Shown here: in pieces, positions 22,845 to 34,129 of the stretch | Position numbering within the stretch: the stretch's first letter is position 1 | How the letters are laid out: every line of letters starts with the position of its first letter | Assembly: GCA_027475525.1 (NCBI GenBank) | Contig: JAMWFC010000117.1 | Span: forward strand, 1,908,183 to 1,972,182 | Direction of reading: 5' to 3' | Source of the DNA: Macrolepiota albuminosa | Taxonomy: Eukaryota > Basidiomycota > Agaricomycetes > Agaricales > Agaricaceae | Length of the DNA: 64,000 nt | Position numbers and translations under genes: made by a program | The notes under the pieces: generated by a model | The model's input: the letters and a program-made list of their open reading frames with translations, nothing else | Databases searched by the model: none | What the model was told of the DNA's origin: nothing

Positions 22845-24136
22845 TGTCATGACCCTCCCCATCCAGAACCACCCTGGGACATCCCTAGGACCCCATCCAG
22901 AACCTTCTCACTGACCCCATGACACAACTCCTGTCACCACAGCCGCTGACACTGCTATCACACACATTAAACTCTGCCATCACACATGCCTCCTGACAGC
23001 CCCTGCATTATGGATCCTGGAATTACCTGCCATAATAGCTGTTGTCCCACAATCAACAACTAGATCACACCAATCACTCCAACTATCACACATCACATAT
23101 CATGGTGTCTTCTATGCACCAATTGATCATGCACCCCATATGCATGATCCTCAGAATACAGTCCTGTAAGGGCAACCTCTAGAGGCTGTGGCTCAGTCAC
23201 ACAGCTGGCAGAGGGAGATCCAAAGTGTATTAGAGTATGTACTGACAATGTCATAATAACTACTCACCTGGCAGAGGGAGATCCAAAGAGAACAAGTCTA
23301 GGGATTTCCTATGCCAGGTTGGATGCTTCTAGGTCCTCTGAAGCATGGGAAACAACTGTACAGTACAACAAAACCTTAAAAACTTAAAAATTGCCTACAC
23401 AAACAATTGCACAAATAAGAGGCAAATTCTGGCAAACTCTGGCTTATATAAGTGGTCTGGAAGCAGTGCTGAGGGGCCCACACTTGTCTGAATGGTAGTT
23501 AAAAAACTAGAGCACCTCAAGGGCTGAGAATAGTACTAATAAATAGTGTTGAAAGAATAGAAACAATAAAATGAAATAATGTCAGAAGAAATAAGGGAAT
23601 GAATGAAAGGAGAGTGAAGAGATAAAGAGTGAAGGAAGGAAAAATGAGGAGTCCTCTGACAAGTCCTCCTTCTGCCCACCACCTCCTATTAATTTCCAGA
23701 AACTGTCCCAGACATTCTGGAACCTTTCAGGAATCTGGAGTGACTCCTGCAGTACTTATAGAGTAGCCACCTCTTGTATTACCTTAGTCTTGATATTACA
23801 ATTACTGTTTGTGTGCCCTTTTGATTTGACTGGTACACATTGACTGGCATGCTTGACTAGCACACATATTTTGAGTTTGGTATGCATTTTATGACTCTAA
23901 GTTTATTAAACCTGGTCTCATCTTAGAATCTCCAGTTTTTGACTCGACCTTAACTCCAACCCACCTTTGACTTCTTTGATCCCTGAACTAAGTCCCTGAT
24001 CCTGGGTATCCCCTGTTTCACATCTTGAACCCCAAAGCATAGTCCAGAGTTCCAGATACCTGAGTACACATAGATCAAGTCTGCCTTATAAGGATGTTGC
24101 TTTCTCAGAAGGCCCCCAAGTCAGCAGTACCTGACA
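22845..24136 (+). repeat. Solo LTR-A interrupted by LTR-B
   Basis: TGTCATGACC...TGACA with perfect 5-bp target-site duplication GACAG (22840-22844 and 24137-24141). Subtracting the inserted LTR-B and its TSD leaves about 790 bp, the size of the Gyp-A LTRs. It arose by LTR-LTR recombination of a full element. Confidence 0.9.
23165..23661 (+). repeat. Solo LTR-B, copy 3, nested in solo LTR-A
   Basis: 497 bp, perfect 5-bp target-site duplication AGTCC (23160-23164 and 23662-23666). Inserted after the surrounding LTR-A was in place. Confidence 0.9.
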
Positions 24137-24141
24137 GACAG

Positions 24142-24678
24142 CAGGTTTGATGAACTAACAGCTTGATGTCCTGATTTAGTGCAACTAAAATCTTAGATAC
24201 TTCCAATCTTTCATGCCAATGCCATCTTTCAAAAGCTATGAAATCTTTGGACACTTTTTTGAGCCACTGTAAGAAAAGATCAGAGAACATCAACCATCAC
24301 AGGCACCACAAGATGATGAACAAAATCAATAGAATGCTCATAATGCAAATATGAGAATTGCAATGGCAGGCAAGCATGATACTAATGCTAATTCCATTGT
24401 CAGGATTGCCAGATCCTCAAGGCATGTTTATTGTCATCTTAGCATAGATATCTATGTTAAATATGTTCTTGTTTATCTAAGTCAACACTTACACTGGAAA
24501 AAGCCTCTTATTTAACACCAAAATTGACTAATGAGGGTTCCAGATCAAGAAACAAGCAGTAGGTGCATTTGTAATCTCCCAAGTGCCCTGTCAATAGTCA
24601 CTTTTGCCAAATCTGCCAATTTTGGATCACTATTTTGTTATTTGGTGAGAGAAGACTTTGAATAACAGCTGGTAGCTA
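24142..24678. other. AT-rich DNA without a recognised gene
   Basis: No open frame of note and no repeat boundary. Ends at the TA target of the Tc1-like element. Confidence 0.4.
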
Positions 24679-24752
24679 CACTGGCTCAAAAAACTGCCCT
24701 AATGTTTGGATCTTTTGGAAAGATTCACATGGTGTGCAACAATTACATAAAC

Positions 24753-24906
24753 AAAAATTCATAGAAAATCACATGACATACAACTACATCTTGGCTTTAT
24801 AATGACATATAAATCATGTGATTTGGACAAAAAATTCATAGAAAATCACATGACATACAACTACATCTTGGCTTTATAATGACATATAAATCATGTGATT
24901 TGGACA
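24753..24906. repeat. 77-bp tandem duplication
   Basis: 24753-24829 and 24830-24906, identical. It lies in the left terminal inverted repeat of the Tc1-like element; the right repeat has the sequence once, which argues against a real duplication. Confidence 0.9.
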
Positions 24907-25385
24907 AAACCTGCTGATTAATAAATAAAACAAAATATTCAATCATTGGGGCAGTTTTTTGACCCACTCTAATTTACTTTAATTTTCATATCTAGTACTT
25001 GGTATGGCCTCCATTTGCCTTTATAACTGCCTTGATCCTTCTAGGCATGCTCTCTATGAGGCTTTGGCATACCTCTGATGGTATTTCATTCCACTCCTTG
25101 ACCACTCTCTCCCACAACTCATGCACTCCTTTAGGGGGTACCTCATACTCCAAAAGTTTGTGCTTGACGTAAACCCAGAGATGTTCAATGGGATTGAGGT
25201 CAGGGGATTGGACAGGCCAGGATATTACAATGATGTTGTTATCAGAAAGCCAGGTTGTTGCCCATTTGGAGGTGTGTTTTGGGTTGTTGTCCTGCTGAAA
25301 ATATTGTCCTTACTCCTCCATTTTCAACTTCTCAAATTTTCCACCACTCCCTCATCCAAAATCTCACAATACTGTGCAGCATCCA

Positions 25386-25539
25386 TCTTCTCCTGAACTT
25401 CTATGAGCTTCCCTACTCTATTCCAATCCATGCAGCCCCATACCATTAAATTGTTTCCTCCTTCTTCTCCTGAACTTCTATGAGCTTCCCTACTCTATTC
25501 CAATCCATGCAGCCCCATACCATTAAATTGTTTCCTCCT
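25386..25539. repeat. 77-bp tandem duplication
   Basis: 25386-25462 and 25463-25539, identical, inside the transposase relic; it shifts the frame by two bases. Confidence 0.9.
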
Positions 25540-25813
25540 CATGCTTGACAGTTGATGTAGTGGTGCGGTCAGATAGTGGTTCTCCTGGAATTTTCCACAC
25601 ATATACCTTTCCATCTGATCCAATCTGATTAATCCTTGTCTCATCACTCCACAAAACCCTTTTCCAATCCTCCACTGTCTAGTTTTCATGATACTGAGCA
25701 AATTTGAGCCAGTTTGCACAATGAGCAGCCTTGAGCATAGGAACTTTCTTCTTTGTTGCTGAGCAAAAGCCTGCCTCCTTCAATGCATTTCTGACTGTCT
25801 GAGGATTGACAGG

Positions 25814-25967
25814 ACTAGAGATGACAGAATTAATGAACTGTGTAGCTTGAACAGCATTATCCAGCTTCCCAGTAGTAATTTGATGAATAAACTAGAGATG
25901 ACAGAATTAATGAACTGTGTAGCTTGAACAGCATTATCCAGCTTCCCAGTAGTAATTTGATGAATAA
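25814..25967. repeat. 77-bp tandem duplication
   Basis: 25814-25890 and 25891-25967, identical, in the N-terminal third of the transposase relic. Confidence 0.9.
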
Positions 25968-26523
25968 TAAACTGTTTGTCACATGCTGTAAGCTTAGAAG
26001 GATGACCTCCAAGATGATTCTCTTTGTTGCTCTCCAGCTCTTTGCTGATCCTCCCCACAGTGCCTTTTCCCAGGCCAGTTTTTGCTTGGATTTGACACTG
26101 AGAATACCCCTCATTAAGGAGAGAAGCAACAGAAGAGCAATTGGCAGCAGAAACAGGTTGCATGATGGTGGTAGAGTGTCAAGAAGGTGATTGATTGAAG
26201 TTGAACATGTCAAATTAGTACAAACAAGGTCACATGACATTGTTTATACTTCTCACAAGGTGTTTCCATCTTCTACTGCTGAAAAGTATTGAGAAAATAT
26301 GAAAATTAAAGTGAGTCAAAAAACTGCCCCAATAATTGAATATTTTGTTCAATTTATTAATCAGCGAGTTCTTATCCAAATCACATGATTTATACGTCAT
26401 TATGAAGCCAGGATGCAGTTGTATGTCATGTGAATTTCTATGATTTTCTGCTTATGTAGTTGTTGCACACCATGTGAATCTTTCCAAAAAGGCCAAACAT
26501 TGGGGCAGTTTTTTGAGCCAGTG

Positions 26524-26884
26524 TATTAACTGGCAACATTCATACAAATATGGTAATCTAAAAATGATTTTGACTCATTTTGGAATCATACTCTACATTG
26601 CTATCACAGCTATTTTCATAACATTAGACCCCTTTGAGTTCTGCTTGTTTAGTTGTTTGGTCTGATATCCACAATGTCAGGCTTGTTGCTGAAGCAAAAC
26701 TACTCAATATAAAATTAGCACAATAATTACTTACCTTTTTCCTCAATGAGGTACACCATCACAACTAATCCAATGACATCATGGACAGGCTTGTGGCTTT
26801 TATTTTAATACCACAATAGAACCATGATTATCATCATCAAAAGCAAGAGAGGCACACTTTTTACCCTTGTCTAGCTGGCTTGCC
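26524..26884. other. No gene seen
   Basis: AT-rich flank right of the Tc1-like element; nothing recognisable. Confidence 0.4.
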
Positions 26885-27593
26885 TCAGGAGCATGTTCTC
26901 CATAGTGGAAATGAATGGTGGCCAAGAGCATTAAAGATTTGCCAATCCTTGACTAGAGCTGTGGATGATTCTATTGTGCATATCTTGATCTGTTGACAGA
27001 CTGATTGCTGCTGACCTGAAACAACAGGCATAATTGTGACTGAGGAAAGTGACAAAGCATGTATGATGTTGCTGAATGCTGCTTGGTTGATAGATATTGA
27101 GTTCTTTTCATTCATATTTTCTTGCCATTTTTTCAAGTAGGCTTTGAGATGTTCAGGAAGCTTCAAGTCAATAAGCTTTAGAGTCTTGACAAAAGTCTAA
27201 TTACAAACCTTGCATATAGAAAATTGTTAAGCCGTTTGCATGAAAATTCCATCTCTCTGCTATCTGAGACCAATTAGGTTCACTCCATCCTGAGAAAAGT
27301 CCATTGGCTTTGGCCATAAAAAGTCTCAAAAGCCCACGTTCGTCATGCATATGGACAGGGACAGGAAGGATAGCAATCTGGATATCCTGATGTAATGCAA
27401 GATAGTGGTAGTGGATCTTGACTTGTTTTGCAAAATCAGAGTGATAAGGCAACATTCCCAGCTTGTTACAGATCAACAGAAAGTGGGAGTATCCCAAAGA
27501 TTTCAGTAGATTGCACAAAGTTGTTACCATTGATCCATCCACCAGGTTGAAAATCAGGTGGGTTCGAGGAAAAACATGTGGAGAGCAGGTCAA
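26885..27593 (-). pseudogene. Unrecognised protein relic, probably repeat-borne
   Basis: Two consecutive minus-strand open blocks, 27201-27593 (130 codons) and 26885-27166 (93 codons), read like one protein: Gly/Trp-rich GLFSGWSEPNWSQIAERWN in the first, and a charged helix (LPEHLKAYLKKWQENMNEK) followed by Ser/Thr-rich sequence in the second. No start or splice sites join them cleanly. No domain that I can name. The mixture of conserved blocks with decayed edges suggests a multicopy element gene. Confidence 0.4.
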
Positions 27594-27991
27594 GAAGCTG
27601 AGAAATTCGGTTCCGTGACCAGTATTGGTACTCCAGTAGTGGTACTGGGGGCCCTTCGCTATCAGTAAGAGTTGCCATCAATTAAAAGAGCCCTTCAAAC
27701 GCGAGAAATGCCCGCTAGGAGGACACGATTTCGAAGATTGTTTGGCTGAGTTACATTGTTTGTACTTGATTATATTTTCAAACTCAGTTATATCGGGGCC
27801 CAGGTGTAACTATAGTCTGACTGCCACCTCTTAGTCATATAAACCAATAATAAGGTGGGGGTAAAGTTTGAGAACATGGACAGGCCCTTGACTCACAGCC
27901 TCAAGAGCGAACCCATAGTAGTGAATCAGGACACGTTAAAAGTTTACAGAAAGATACGAAACAAGTGGAAAAAGGCAGGATGATGTCAGTG
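27594..27991. other. 3' flank of the phosphatase gene
   Basis: Composition shifts from CpG-poor to CpG-containing at about 27600, marking the edge of the host-gene island. No gene or clear terminator signal. Confidence 0.4.
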
Positions 27992-29488
27992 TCAAACTGA
28001 CGTCGACTGTACTTCCTTGGACCTCCACCATGTCCATGCTCCGATGCCGACAATGAAATTAAAGATGCCGACAACACCGGAGCCTGCACCAAGAAGCACA
28101 AGAGTGTACCAGAAAATTCCAACGATGCGGTCTAACGAGCGTCCCACATAACGCTTAATATTCGCGCATGGATCCGGAGTTGGGATATAGGTACTTGGCA
28201 GTCGCACCATCGGCGGTCTGGACATCCGCGAAGGTGCACTTGTCGGGGCAGGGAGAAGAAGCATGCATACGATAGGTTTCTACGAGGTTATCCTTGAACC
28301 GGAGAGATAAAGATGAGGCGAAGCAACATACATGATCTGAAGTTGTATAACTTGGAACGGAGGTGTACAAGATATTTGTGATGTTTGATTCGCTGTCAAC
28401 ATCGGGAAAATCGGTGTATGTTGCATAGAGCACCCTGTCTGTCCAAGAAGGCATGCGTTTCGTACTAATGTTTATTTAGCTCGTAACCTTTGGGATGGGA
28501 CACCCAAAGCTACCACACCTGTATTTATCCACCTCACCTAACCGGTATTTGTAGCTGCATTTGAACTGCCAGAACTTGCCTTCGTGTAGTCCTTGCAAGA
28601 CAGTGCCTTTACGCCGTTCGACCAATAGTTGGTCAAAGTCCTTGAGTTGTTCCCGGGTACTCTCTTCATCCAATGTTCGCACAAAATCTGTGCTCGGACG
28701 AAGTGCAAGTGGATGCGTTGGGGGAATATCAAGTCGGAAGTTAAGGTCACCGAGGAAGAAGAGGTGTGAAGTGTCATAAATTGTGGTGGAAGAATTCGAC
28801 TCCGCCTTTACGACGGGAGGGAAGAGGAGTGTGCCAACAATATGTTGATAATCCGTAAGACGAGCTGCCAACTTTTGTTTATGTGCTGTTAAATGTGCGC
28901 ACACAAAACTCAACGAGGAGTGAGCGGTAACAATGGTATCCACTGATTGGACGACTCACGTAAAAATTTCTCCAATGCTTCCTTCAATGCCTGGGACACG
29001 AAAGCGCACACCAACTGCCCCTTTGTTACCCATATACGCAGGTCCTGTACCAGTCCATGTAGTATGGACATCGCACACAGTACGTGCAATAGTGTCATCC
29101 CGTGCATAAACCAACAGCGCAACTCCAACATTAACAACTCTAGCAACCAAAGAAAAGCGTTCCTTGTTCGGGGCATTGGCCTCAATCTGCGATAGTATAA
29201 GGTCGTTTCTGTTTTCAACCACAGCTTTTGAGAACCCAGAAACTAGCAATAAGGCGTGAGAGCTTGTATATGCTCGTGATACAAACTACACATACGACCA
29301 AGGTGCAAAGGAAGGAGTTCTTGAAAACCAACGGCCACAATGTCGGGCGCGCGACGTTCCTTGGTGAGGAACTTTGAAACTTGGAGTGTGGGCGATAACC
29401 AGTCAACGAGATCCTGCGGAAGACTACGTATATCTTGTAAATTCGTGTTATAAGACGCGATTTGGACAAGCAAGCGGTCAGAAGTCAT
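27992..29488 (-). CDS. Inositol polyphosphate 5-phosphatase with C-terminal membrane anchor (Inp54-like)
   Basis: Five exons: 29296-29488, 28960-29242, 28519-28908, 28332-28464, 27992-28279, giving 428 residues. Introns are 53, 51, 54 and 52 nt, all GT...AG and in phase. 5-phosphatase motifs are complete: ASYNTNLQ near the start, FQELLPLHLG (residues 55-64), GPAYMGNKGAVGVRF, HLTAHK (164-169), GDLNFR (212-217), MPSWTDR (293-299) and SDHKP (331-335). A hydrophobic segment at about 385-418 near the C-terminus suggests a tail anchor, as in yeast Inp54, an ER PtdIns(4,5)P2 5-phosphatase. Expected to hydrolyse the 5-phosphate of PI(4,5)P2. The start at 29488 is chosen because the family motif begins there; an in-frame ATG at 29509 is possible. 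It looks intact and is the only host gene seen. Confidence 0.88.
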
Positions 29489-30440
29489 GGCGCAAGAGGC
29501 AAGAATCAACCAACATCACGATCGTGCATCAAAACATCATGCATGTACTGTTCATCATTCCGCGATTGTTCCCGGGTGCGACCTAAAGAAAGGTCTGAAA
29601 TTGATTCACTGCATTGGTGTTGAGATTATTTCGCCTTCCGCGGCTGATGCATATATGCGTGACGCCGTTCCTGTCTTTGCTGAAAGAACCACGCCGGGTC
29701 CCGCGCCACGTGTACGCACCTCTTCCCCTGTTGGCGTTCATAAACCGGGGGAGGCTCCGACTTCATCTAGTGATTGATATTGATATTGCAAGGAGTCCCC
29801 GGGTTTTGTGAGGTCTCACGGGGACGATTCTGAGGAACGAGTCATTACATTGACAGATTCTATCTTGCTACAACTCTTCCGAGCGCATGGTCTCGAGCTC
29901 GACCGTAAGGGTGAGCCTCTTTCTCTGCTCTCATTTTGTGGGCGCTTTGCGCGTGTCCTTTCTCCTTTGTGTGAGCCTTGCTACCTTGCAAACGTGTAGT
30001 TTGTTTTTCGGGTGCTATTCTGGGAACGCTGTGCACTTTATTGCATTGCGTTGTTCTGCCCTGTCATGTCGTCTGCTTCCTGGTGGTGTGCACTGTTGCA
30101 GTGCACACGTTTATTATTCATTTTTCGAGCGACTTTGAGGGGGTGCTGTGCATCTTTTGTATTCGTAGCGCCGCCCTACCTTCTAGCTAGCTGGTGATGC
30201 TTGGGGCATTTGGCGCTCTTAATTGCGGGCACCTTTGTTTGGTGGGGTGGTGGTTTGTGTGTTCATGGGCCATTCCTTCGAGTGTATTTCTTCCCCTTGC
30301 GTATTGTTTGCGCTATGTGACGTGGTTCCCTACGCTCGGCATGGCATTTCCTTGCGGGGGTGTTGCCATGGTTCAGTTACTCTTATTTTTGTGGCATTTC
30401 TTGGTTTCTGGAACTAATCGTGTTGTGCTTCCACTCAGCT
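29489..30440. other. 5' flank of the phosphatase and approach to the DIRS-like relic
   Basis: CpG-normal DNA with only overlapping short frames. It should contain the phosphatase promoter, but no TATA box or other element stands out. Confidence 0.35.
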
Positions 30441-31615
30441 CTACTGAACCACATATATGCGGTCCACGAGCGTGTCGGAAACGCTCCGCGCGAGGCTTCG
30501 GCTCCTTCTGGAGGAATGAAATTGGAAGCGCCTCCTTCTGTACCTCTTTGCGATGTTTCCGGTGTGGCAGGCGCTCACTCTGCTTGCCCTGGGGCTCCGG
30601 ATGAAAGGCCTGTTGTCAATGCTTTGTGCCCATCGTCGCACGTGGGCCAGGATGGCAGAGTGCCTCTTGCCTTGCATAGACCCTCGGGAATATTGCTGGC
30701 AACTGCGGGGGGTTGCCGATTCACCAGGCGGAATGCATCCCTCTCAGGCTTTGCACGGATTACCTGAGGTTGGGAGGTTGTTGTCATCGGCGGACAAAGT
30801 CTATACCCACAAGGTGGTTCGGTGCCTTGAGCAAGGAATGTTTGAATACATTCCTTTGGACCCTTTGACCGATGAAGCTTGTCGTCGTGGAACTCGGGAG
30901 CCTCCGCCTCCAGAGTCTTCATTTGTCATCTCGAATGGAAAATTGCGCCTTCCCAATGCATTGTTCGACACTCTGAAGGAATCTGAACTCTCCTTTGACG
31001 AATGGTGTGCAGCTTCGGATAATTTTGCAGGCGCAATGCGTTTGCACTTTCACGCTGGATCGGACACAGGTTCCGGCTGTGGCCAATGCTATTGCTGATT
31101 CTTTCGCGGCCCATTTTAGGCGTCTGAAGGCCCAGCTGAATGCTCGGATGGAATTCAATCTCATTCTTGATTATGATCAGCGTTTGCGAGTGTTGTTTTT
31201 GTGGGAGTCACATTCCTTTCGTATGGATACCTTTCAAATTGATATATGGCAGGAATGTGTTGCCACTCATCATGCAAGCAGAGTTCAGGCGATTAATACT
31301 AGGCTGGCAGAAATGGAGTTGTTTCTTACACGAATGAAGGCACCATCTACAAAATTTTGTGACCTGTTATTAGTCCCCGCTACCCGGTCTAAATGCATCT
31401 CCTGTGGCTCATTGGAGCACAAACTTCCTTCCTGCTGCTCCGCCCTATGTTTCCTCCATCGAGAAGGTTGCTCTTGGCGTGCCCACAACGGCAACTCAGT
31501 CTGTTTCGCATTTAATAGCTTCTCCTTCTGTGATAGGGGAACGAAATGTTTGCATGCCCATGTTTGTTCCCTGTGCAGGGCTTCGGCTCATGGCGCGAAA
31601 GCCTGCTCTGCTTGA
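30441..31615 (+). pseudogene. DIRS-like element, gag-like ORF with Cys-rich C-terminus
   Basis: The first part is in frame 30553-31098 (GTREPPPPESSFVISNGK, LPNALFDTLKESELSFDEW near 30890-31010). The frame then shifts near 31050 to 30995-31615, which carries FAAHFRRLKAQ and ends in Cys/His clusters: CISCGSLEHKLPSCC and CDRGTKCLHAHVCSLC. This is the layout of the gag-like protein upstream of RT in DIRS-type retroelements of mushrooms. One frameshift; otherwise fairly well preserved and with normal CpG. Confidence 0.6.
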
Positions 31616-31844
31616 GTCTCTGTTTCCTGTGTCCACCCTGCTTAAAGCTGATTGTTGGGAATTGGCCTTGCGTGAGGTGGGGTATTGGACCAGTTTGCGA
31701 AGGTTCCGGAAGGCCTTCGCAAAGGTTTCGATGTCGGACTGGACACTCTCTTTGTCACATTCTTATAGCCCTTGTAATCATTTCAGGACACCTAAAACCT
31801 TAATTTTGTTGTTTCCAAATATTCTACAGAAGTTTCTTTAGTTA

Positions 31845-33290
31845 GAGTTTCTCCTGGGTTTCCCCCTGAGGTTGCCAAAGATCTTTTCGGCCCTTATCGT
31901 ACCGCCTCTCTTAACGTCATTGCCAGCGCTAGTGGCAAACTTTGTATTACATTGGACTTATCCTTCCCTTGTAATGATACTAATGCGTCGCCTGTAAATG
32001 CTTCCATTGATCCACATGACTTCCCCTGTGACTGGGGCACCTTTTCTGCATGTTGGCTTTCGGTTGCAAATGCTCCTGCTGGCAGCCAAGTCGCGGTTTT
32101 TGACGTTGACGCCCCTTCCGCAATATTCCTACACGTCCCCTTGACTGGCTCAAATTAGCCGTGTCTATTAACGGTAATGTTCATTACGATTTTCAGTTGA
32201 ATTTAGAGCCTCTTCCGCTCCAGGTATTTTTGGCCACGTGGCGGACGCTGTTGTGGGCATCTTTCATCACCGCGGTGTCGAGGACGTGTTGAAATGGGTG
32301 GATGACTTCATATTTTTTTTTGATATCCTTGTTCCCACTGTACTCCTTATTCGTACTCTTATGACGAAAATTTAATTCGTGAAATAGCTGATGACCTAGG
32401 TTGGCTGTGGTCTGAAGAAAAACATTGTCCCTTCGCCTCTTCGTTTACCTATATCGGCTTCTTGTGGTCTTTGGAAGCCAAGGCTGTTGAATTGCCGGAG
32501 AAAAAATGAACTAAATATCTTGCTAAATTGGTCGAATGGTCTCTCTCTACACAAGTTTCTCTGAAAACGACTGAGTCGCTTATTGGCACTCTCAATCACG
32601 TTTGTTTAGTCCTGCCCATGGGTTGCGCACACCTTCCTTCTCTTTTTGCTTTTTGCACTAGGTTCCCATTAGATTCCAGCAGGTTTGTCTTGCACCGCCC
32701 GACGACCGCTGTCATGGAAGACATTCAATGGTGGCGTAACATTTTGCAAAACCATTGGTGCGGCACTTTGGTTATGCAGCCGCCTGATCCTCTCAATATC
32801 GACGTTTTTTTTCGATGCTTCCACAGTGTGGGGTATAGGTTTTGTCTTCGGGAGCAAGTGGTTGGCGTGACGATATCGACGTTTTTTTTCGATGCTTCCA
32901 CAGTGTGGGGTATAGGTTTTGTCTTCGGGAGCAAGTGGTTGGCGTGACGATTGCACGATGGCTGAAAATCAGAGGGTCGTGACATCAATTGGGCAGAGAT
33001 GGTTGCTGTTGAACTATTGGTTCGTGAGCTCATTCAAGCAAATTATTGCAATTGTCACGTCTTTCTCAAATCGGATAACATGGGTGTTGTAGGTGCTCTG
33101 AGTGCTGGTCGATCTCGAAGCCCGCAACAAAAGCTCATTACGCGGCACATAGTGGACTTGTTCCAAACGCACTCTCTTTGGGTCTCCATTACTTGGATCC
33201 CATCGGAGATGGGTCCTTCTCGAGGAATTTTCCCTCCCTGTAATGAACTCTTTCCCTTCCCGCCTCATGTTCCTTTGCATTTGAAGAACC
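31845..33290 (+). pseudogene. DIRS-like reverse transcriptase and RNase H
   Basis: RT blocks run from about 31850 (SPGFPPEVAKDLFGPYRTA, LCITLDLSFP, FPCDWGTFSACWLSVANAP, VAVFDVDA). The catalytic WVDDFIFF follows at about 32297-32320, then WSEEKHCPFASSFTYIGFLW and SLIGTLNHVCLVLPMG. RNase H follows with an FFDASTVWGIGF block (32800-32900) and LKSDNMGVVGALSAG (33070-33110). Several frameshifts, one stop after PEKK, and a 77-bp duplication in RNase H. No tyrosine recombinase or split repeats were found, so DIRS assignment rests on RT type. Confidence 0.6.
32796..32949. repeat. 77-bp tandem duplication
   Basis: 32796-32872 and 32873-32949, identical, duplicating the first catalytic block of the DIRS-like RNase H. 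Confidence 0.9.
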
Positions 33291-34129
33291 TTGTTCATAA
33301 TCCTACCAGACACTCTGAACTTCAAGATCAATGTTTGTTGTCAACGACTTTGGGCACCTTTTTTCTTCTGGACTGTCTCTTTGGCTTGTACATTAGGTTT
33401 TGGTAGGGCAAATTTCTTTTCGCTCATCAACTTGCGCTGTTGTATGTATCATTTATTGCCCGGCATCGTAACTTCGATAGTATCTTCGTCCCAATCGACA
33501 TTCTTTGTATTTTATTCGTTTCATTGTATTTTGTCGATCGCTTAAATAGACTGTGTTTGACTGTTTAATTACCTCATACATAATGGTGACATGATTTGTG
33601 TTGCTGTCGGCCATTGATCGTCGTTCCATGCCTATTCATTTGTCACTGATTCCAAAGGATCAGACCACTAATAAAACTAGCCATCGTTCTCTACCCTGTT
33701 GAGTGAGGTGACCCACCACAGCCACGACGTTTCAGCGTTACCGGAGGCATGGCTATATATGGACATTGCGCCATAAGCCACACTGGTATTTGCTAGTCTT
33801 TGTTTTTTTTCGTTACTTATTTTGGATATCGGAATACTCCACCCTCAGTCGAACAATCTATCTTAGAGTGACTGAGGGTGAGTATACCTCTTATGTTTTA
33901 CCATTTGACATGTTTACTTACAGTGTCCTGTAGACTAAAATGGTGTTTTACTCTACAGGTAAATAATATTTAGTTGAACAATCTATTTTAGAGTGACTGA
34001 GGACTAAAACAGTGTTTTACTCTACAGACTCTACCCTGTAGTTTTGATTGTTTCCTGCCTTTTTCACACAACTTCTGTTCTCTAGACACTTGTGATGCCT
34101 GTTCTATTTATATGAACTCCTTGTTTTCA
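33291..34129. repeat. Spacer with short direct and inverted repeats
   Basis: No gene. GAACAATCTAT and the following TTAGAGTGACTGAGG occur at 33851-33876 and 33976-34002. GTGTTTTACTCTACAG occurs at about 33944-33959 and 34012-34027. ACCCTCAGTC (33841-33850) is inverted at 33870-33879. Possibly ends of a small DNA transposon; no boundary or TSD could be fixed. Confidence 0.4.

Larger units (their letters stand above)
24992..26163 (-). pseudogene. Tc1-like transposase
   Basis: Starts at 26163 with a helix-turn-helix region (SVASLLNEGYSQCQIQ, then GKGTVGRISKELESNK and GGHPSKLT) and ends at 24992 in a C-terminal block with WERVVKEWNEIPSEV, SLIESMPRRIKAVIKANGG and HTKY-stop, all typical of fungal Tc1 transposases. 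Middle motifs (SDETRINQIGSDG type) are in shifted frames around 25600. Frameshifts from the duplications at 25386-25539 and 25814-25967 plus true stops break it. Confidence 0.8.
24679..26523 (-). mobile_element. Tc1/mariner-like DNA transposon (inactive)
   Basis: Flanked by TA on both sides (24677-24678, 26524-26525), starts CACTGGCTCAAAAAACTG and ends in its reverse complement. Terminal inverted repeats are about 235 bp (left 24679-24990 including one 77-bp duplication; right 26290-26523). A degenerate transposase lies on the minus strand. Three 77-bp duplications lie inside, so the real length is probably about 1614 bp rather than 1845. Confidence 0.85.

Noticed and set aside
27167..27200. 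Intron joining the two blocks of the 26885-27593 relic
   Set aside because: Candidate GT...AG pairs give an immediate in-frame stop; no splice could be supported.
29487..29777. 96-codon plus-strand frame overlapping the phosphatase start
   Set aside because: No domain or conserved context; it overlaps the first exon on the other strand.
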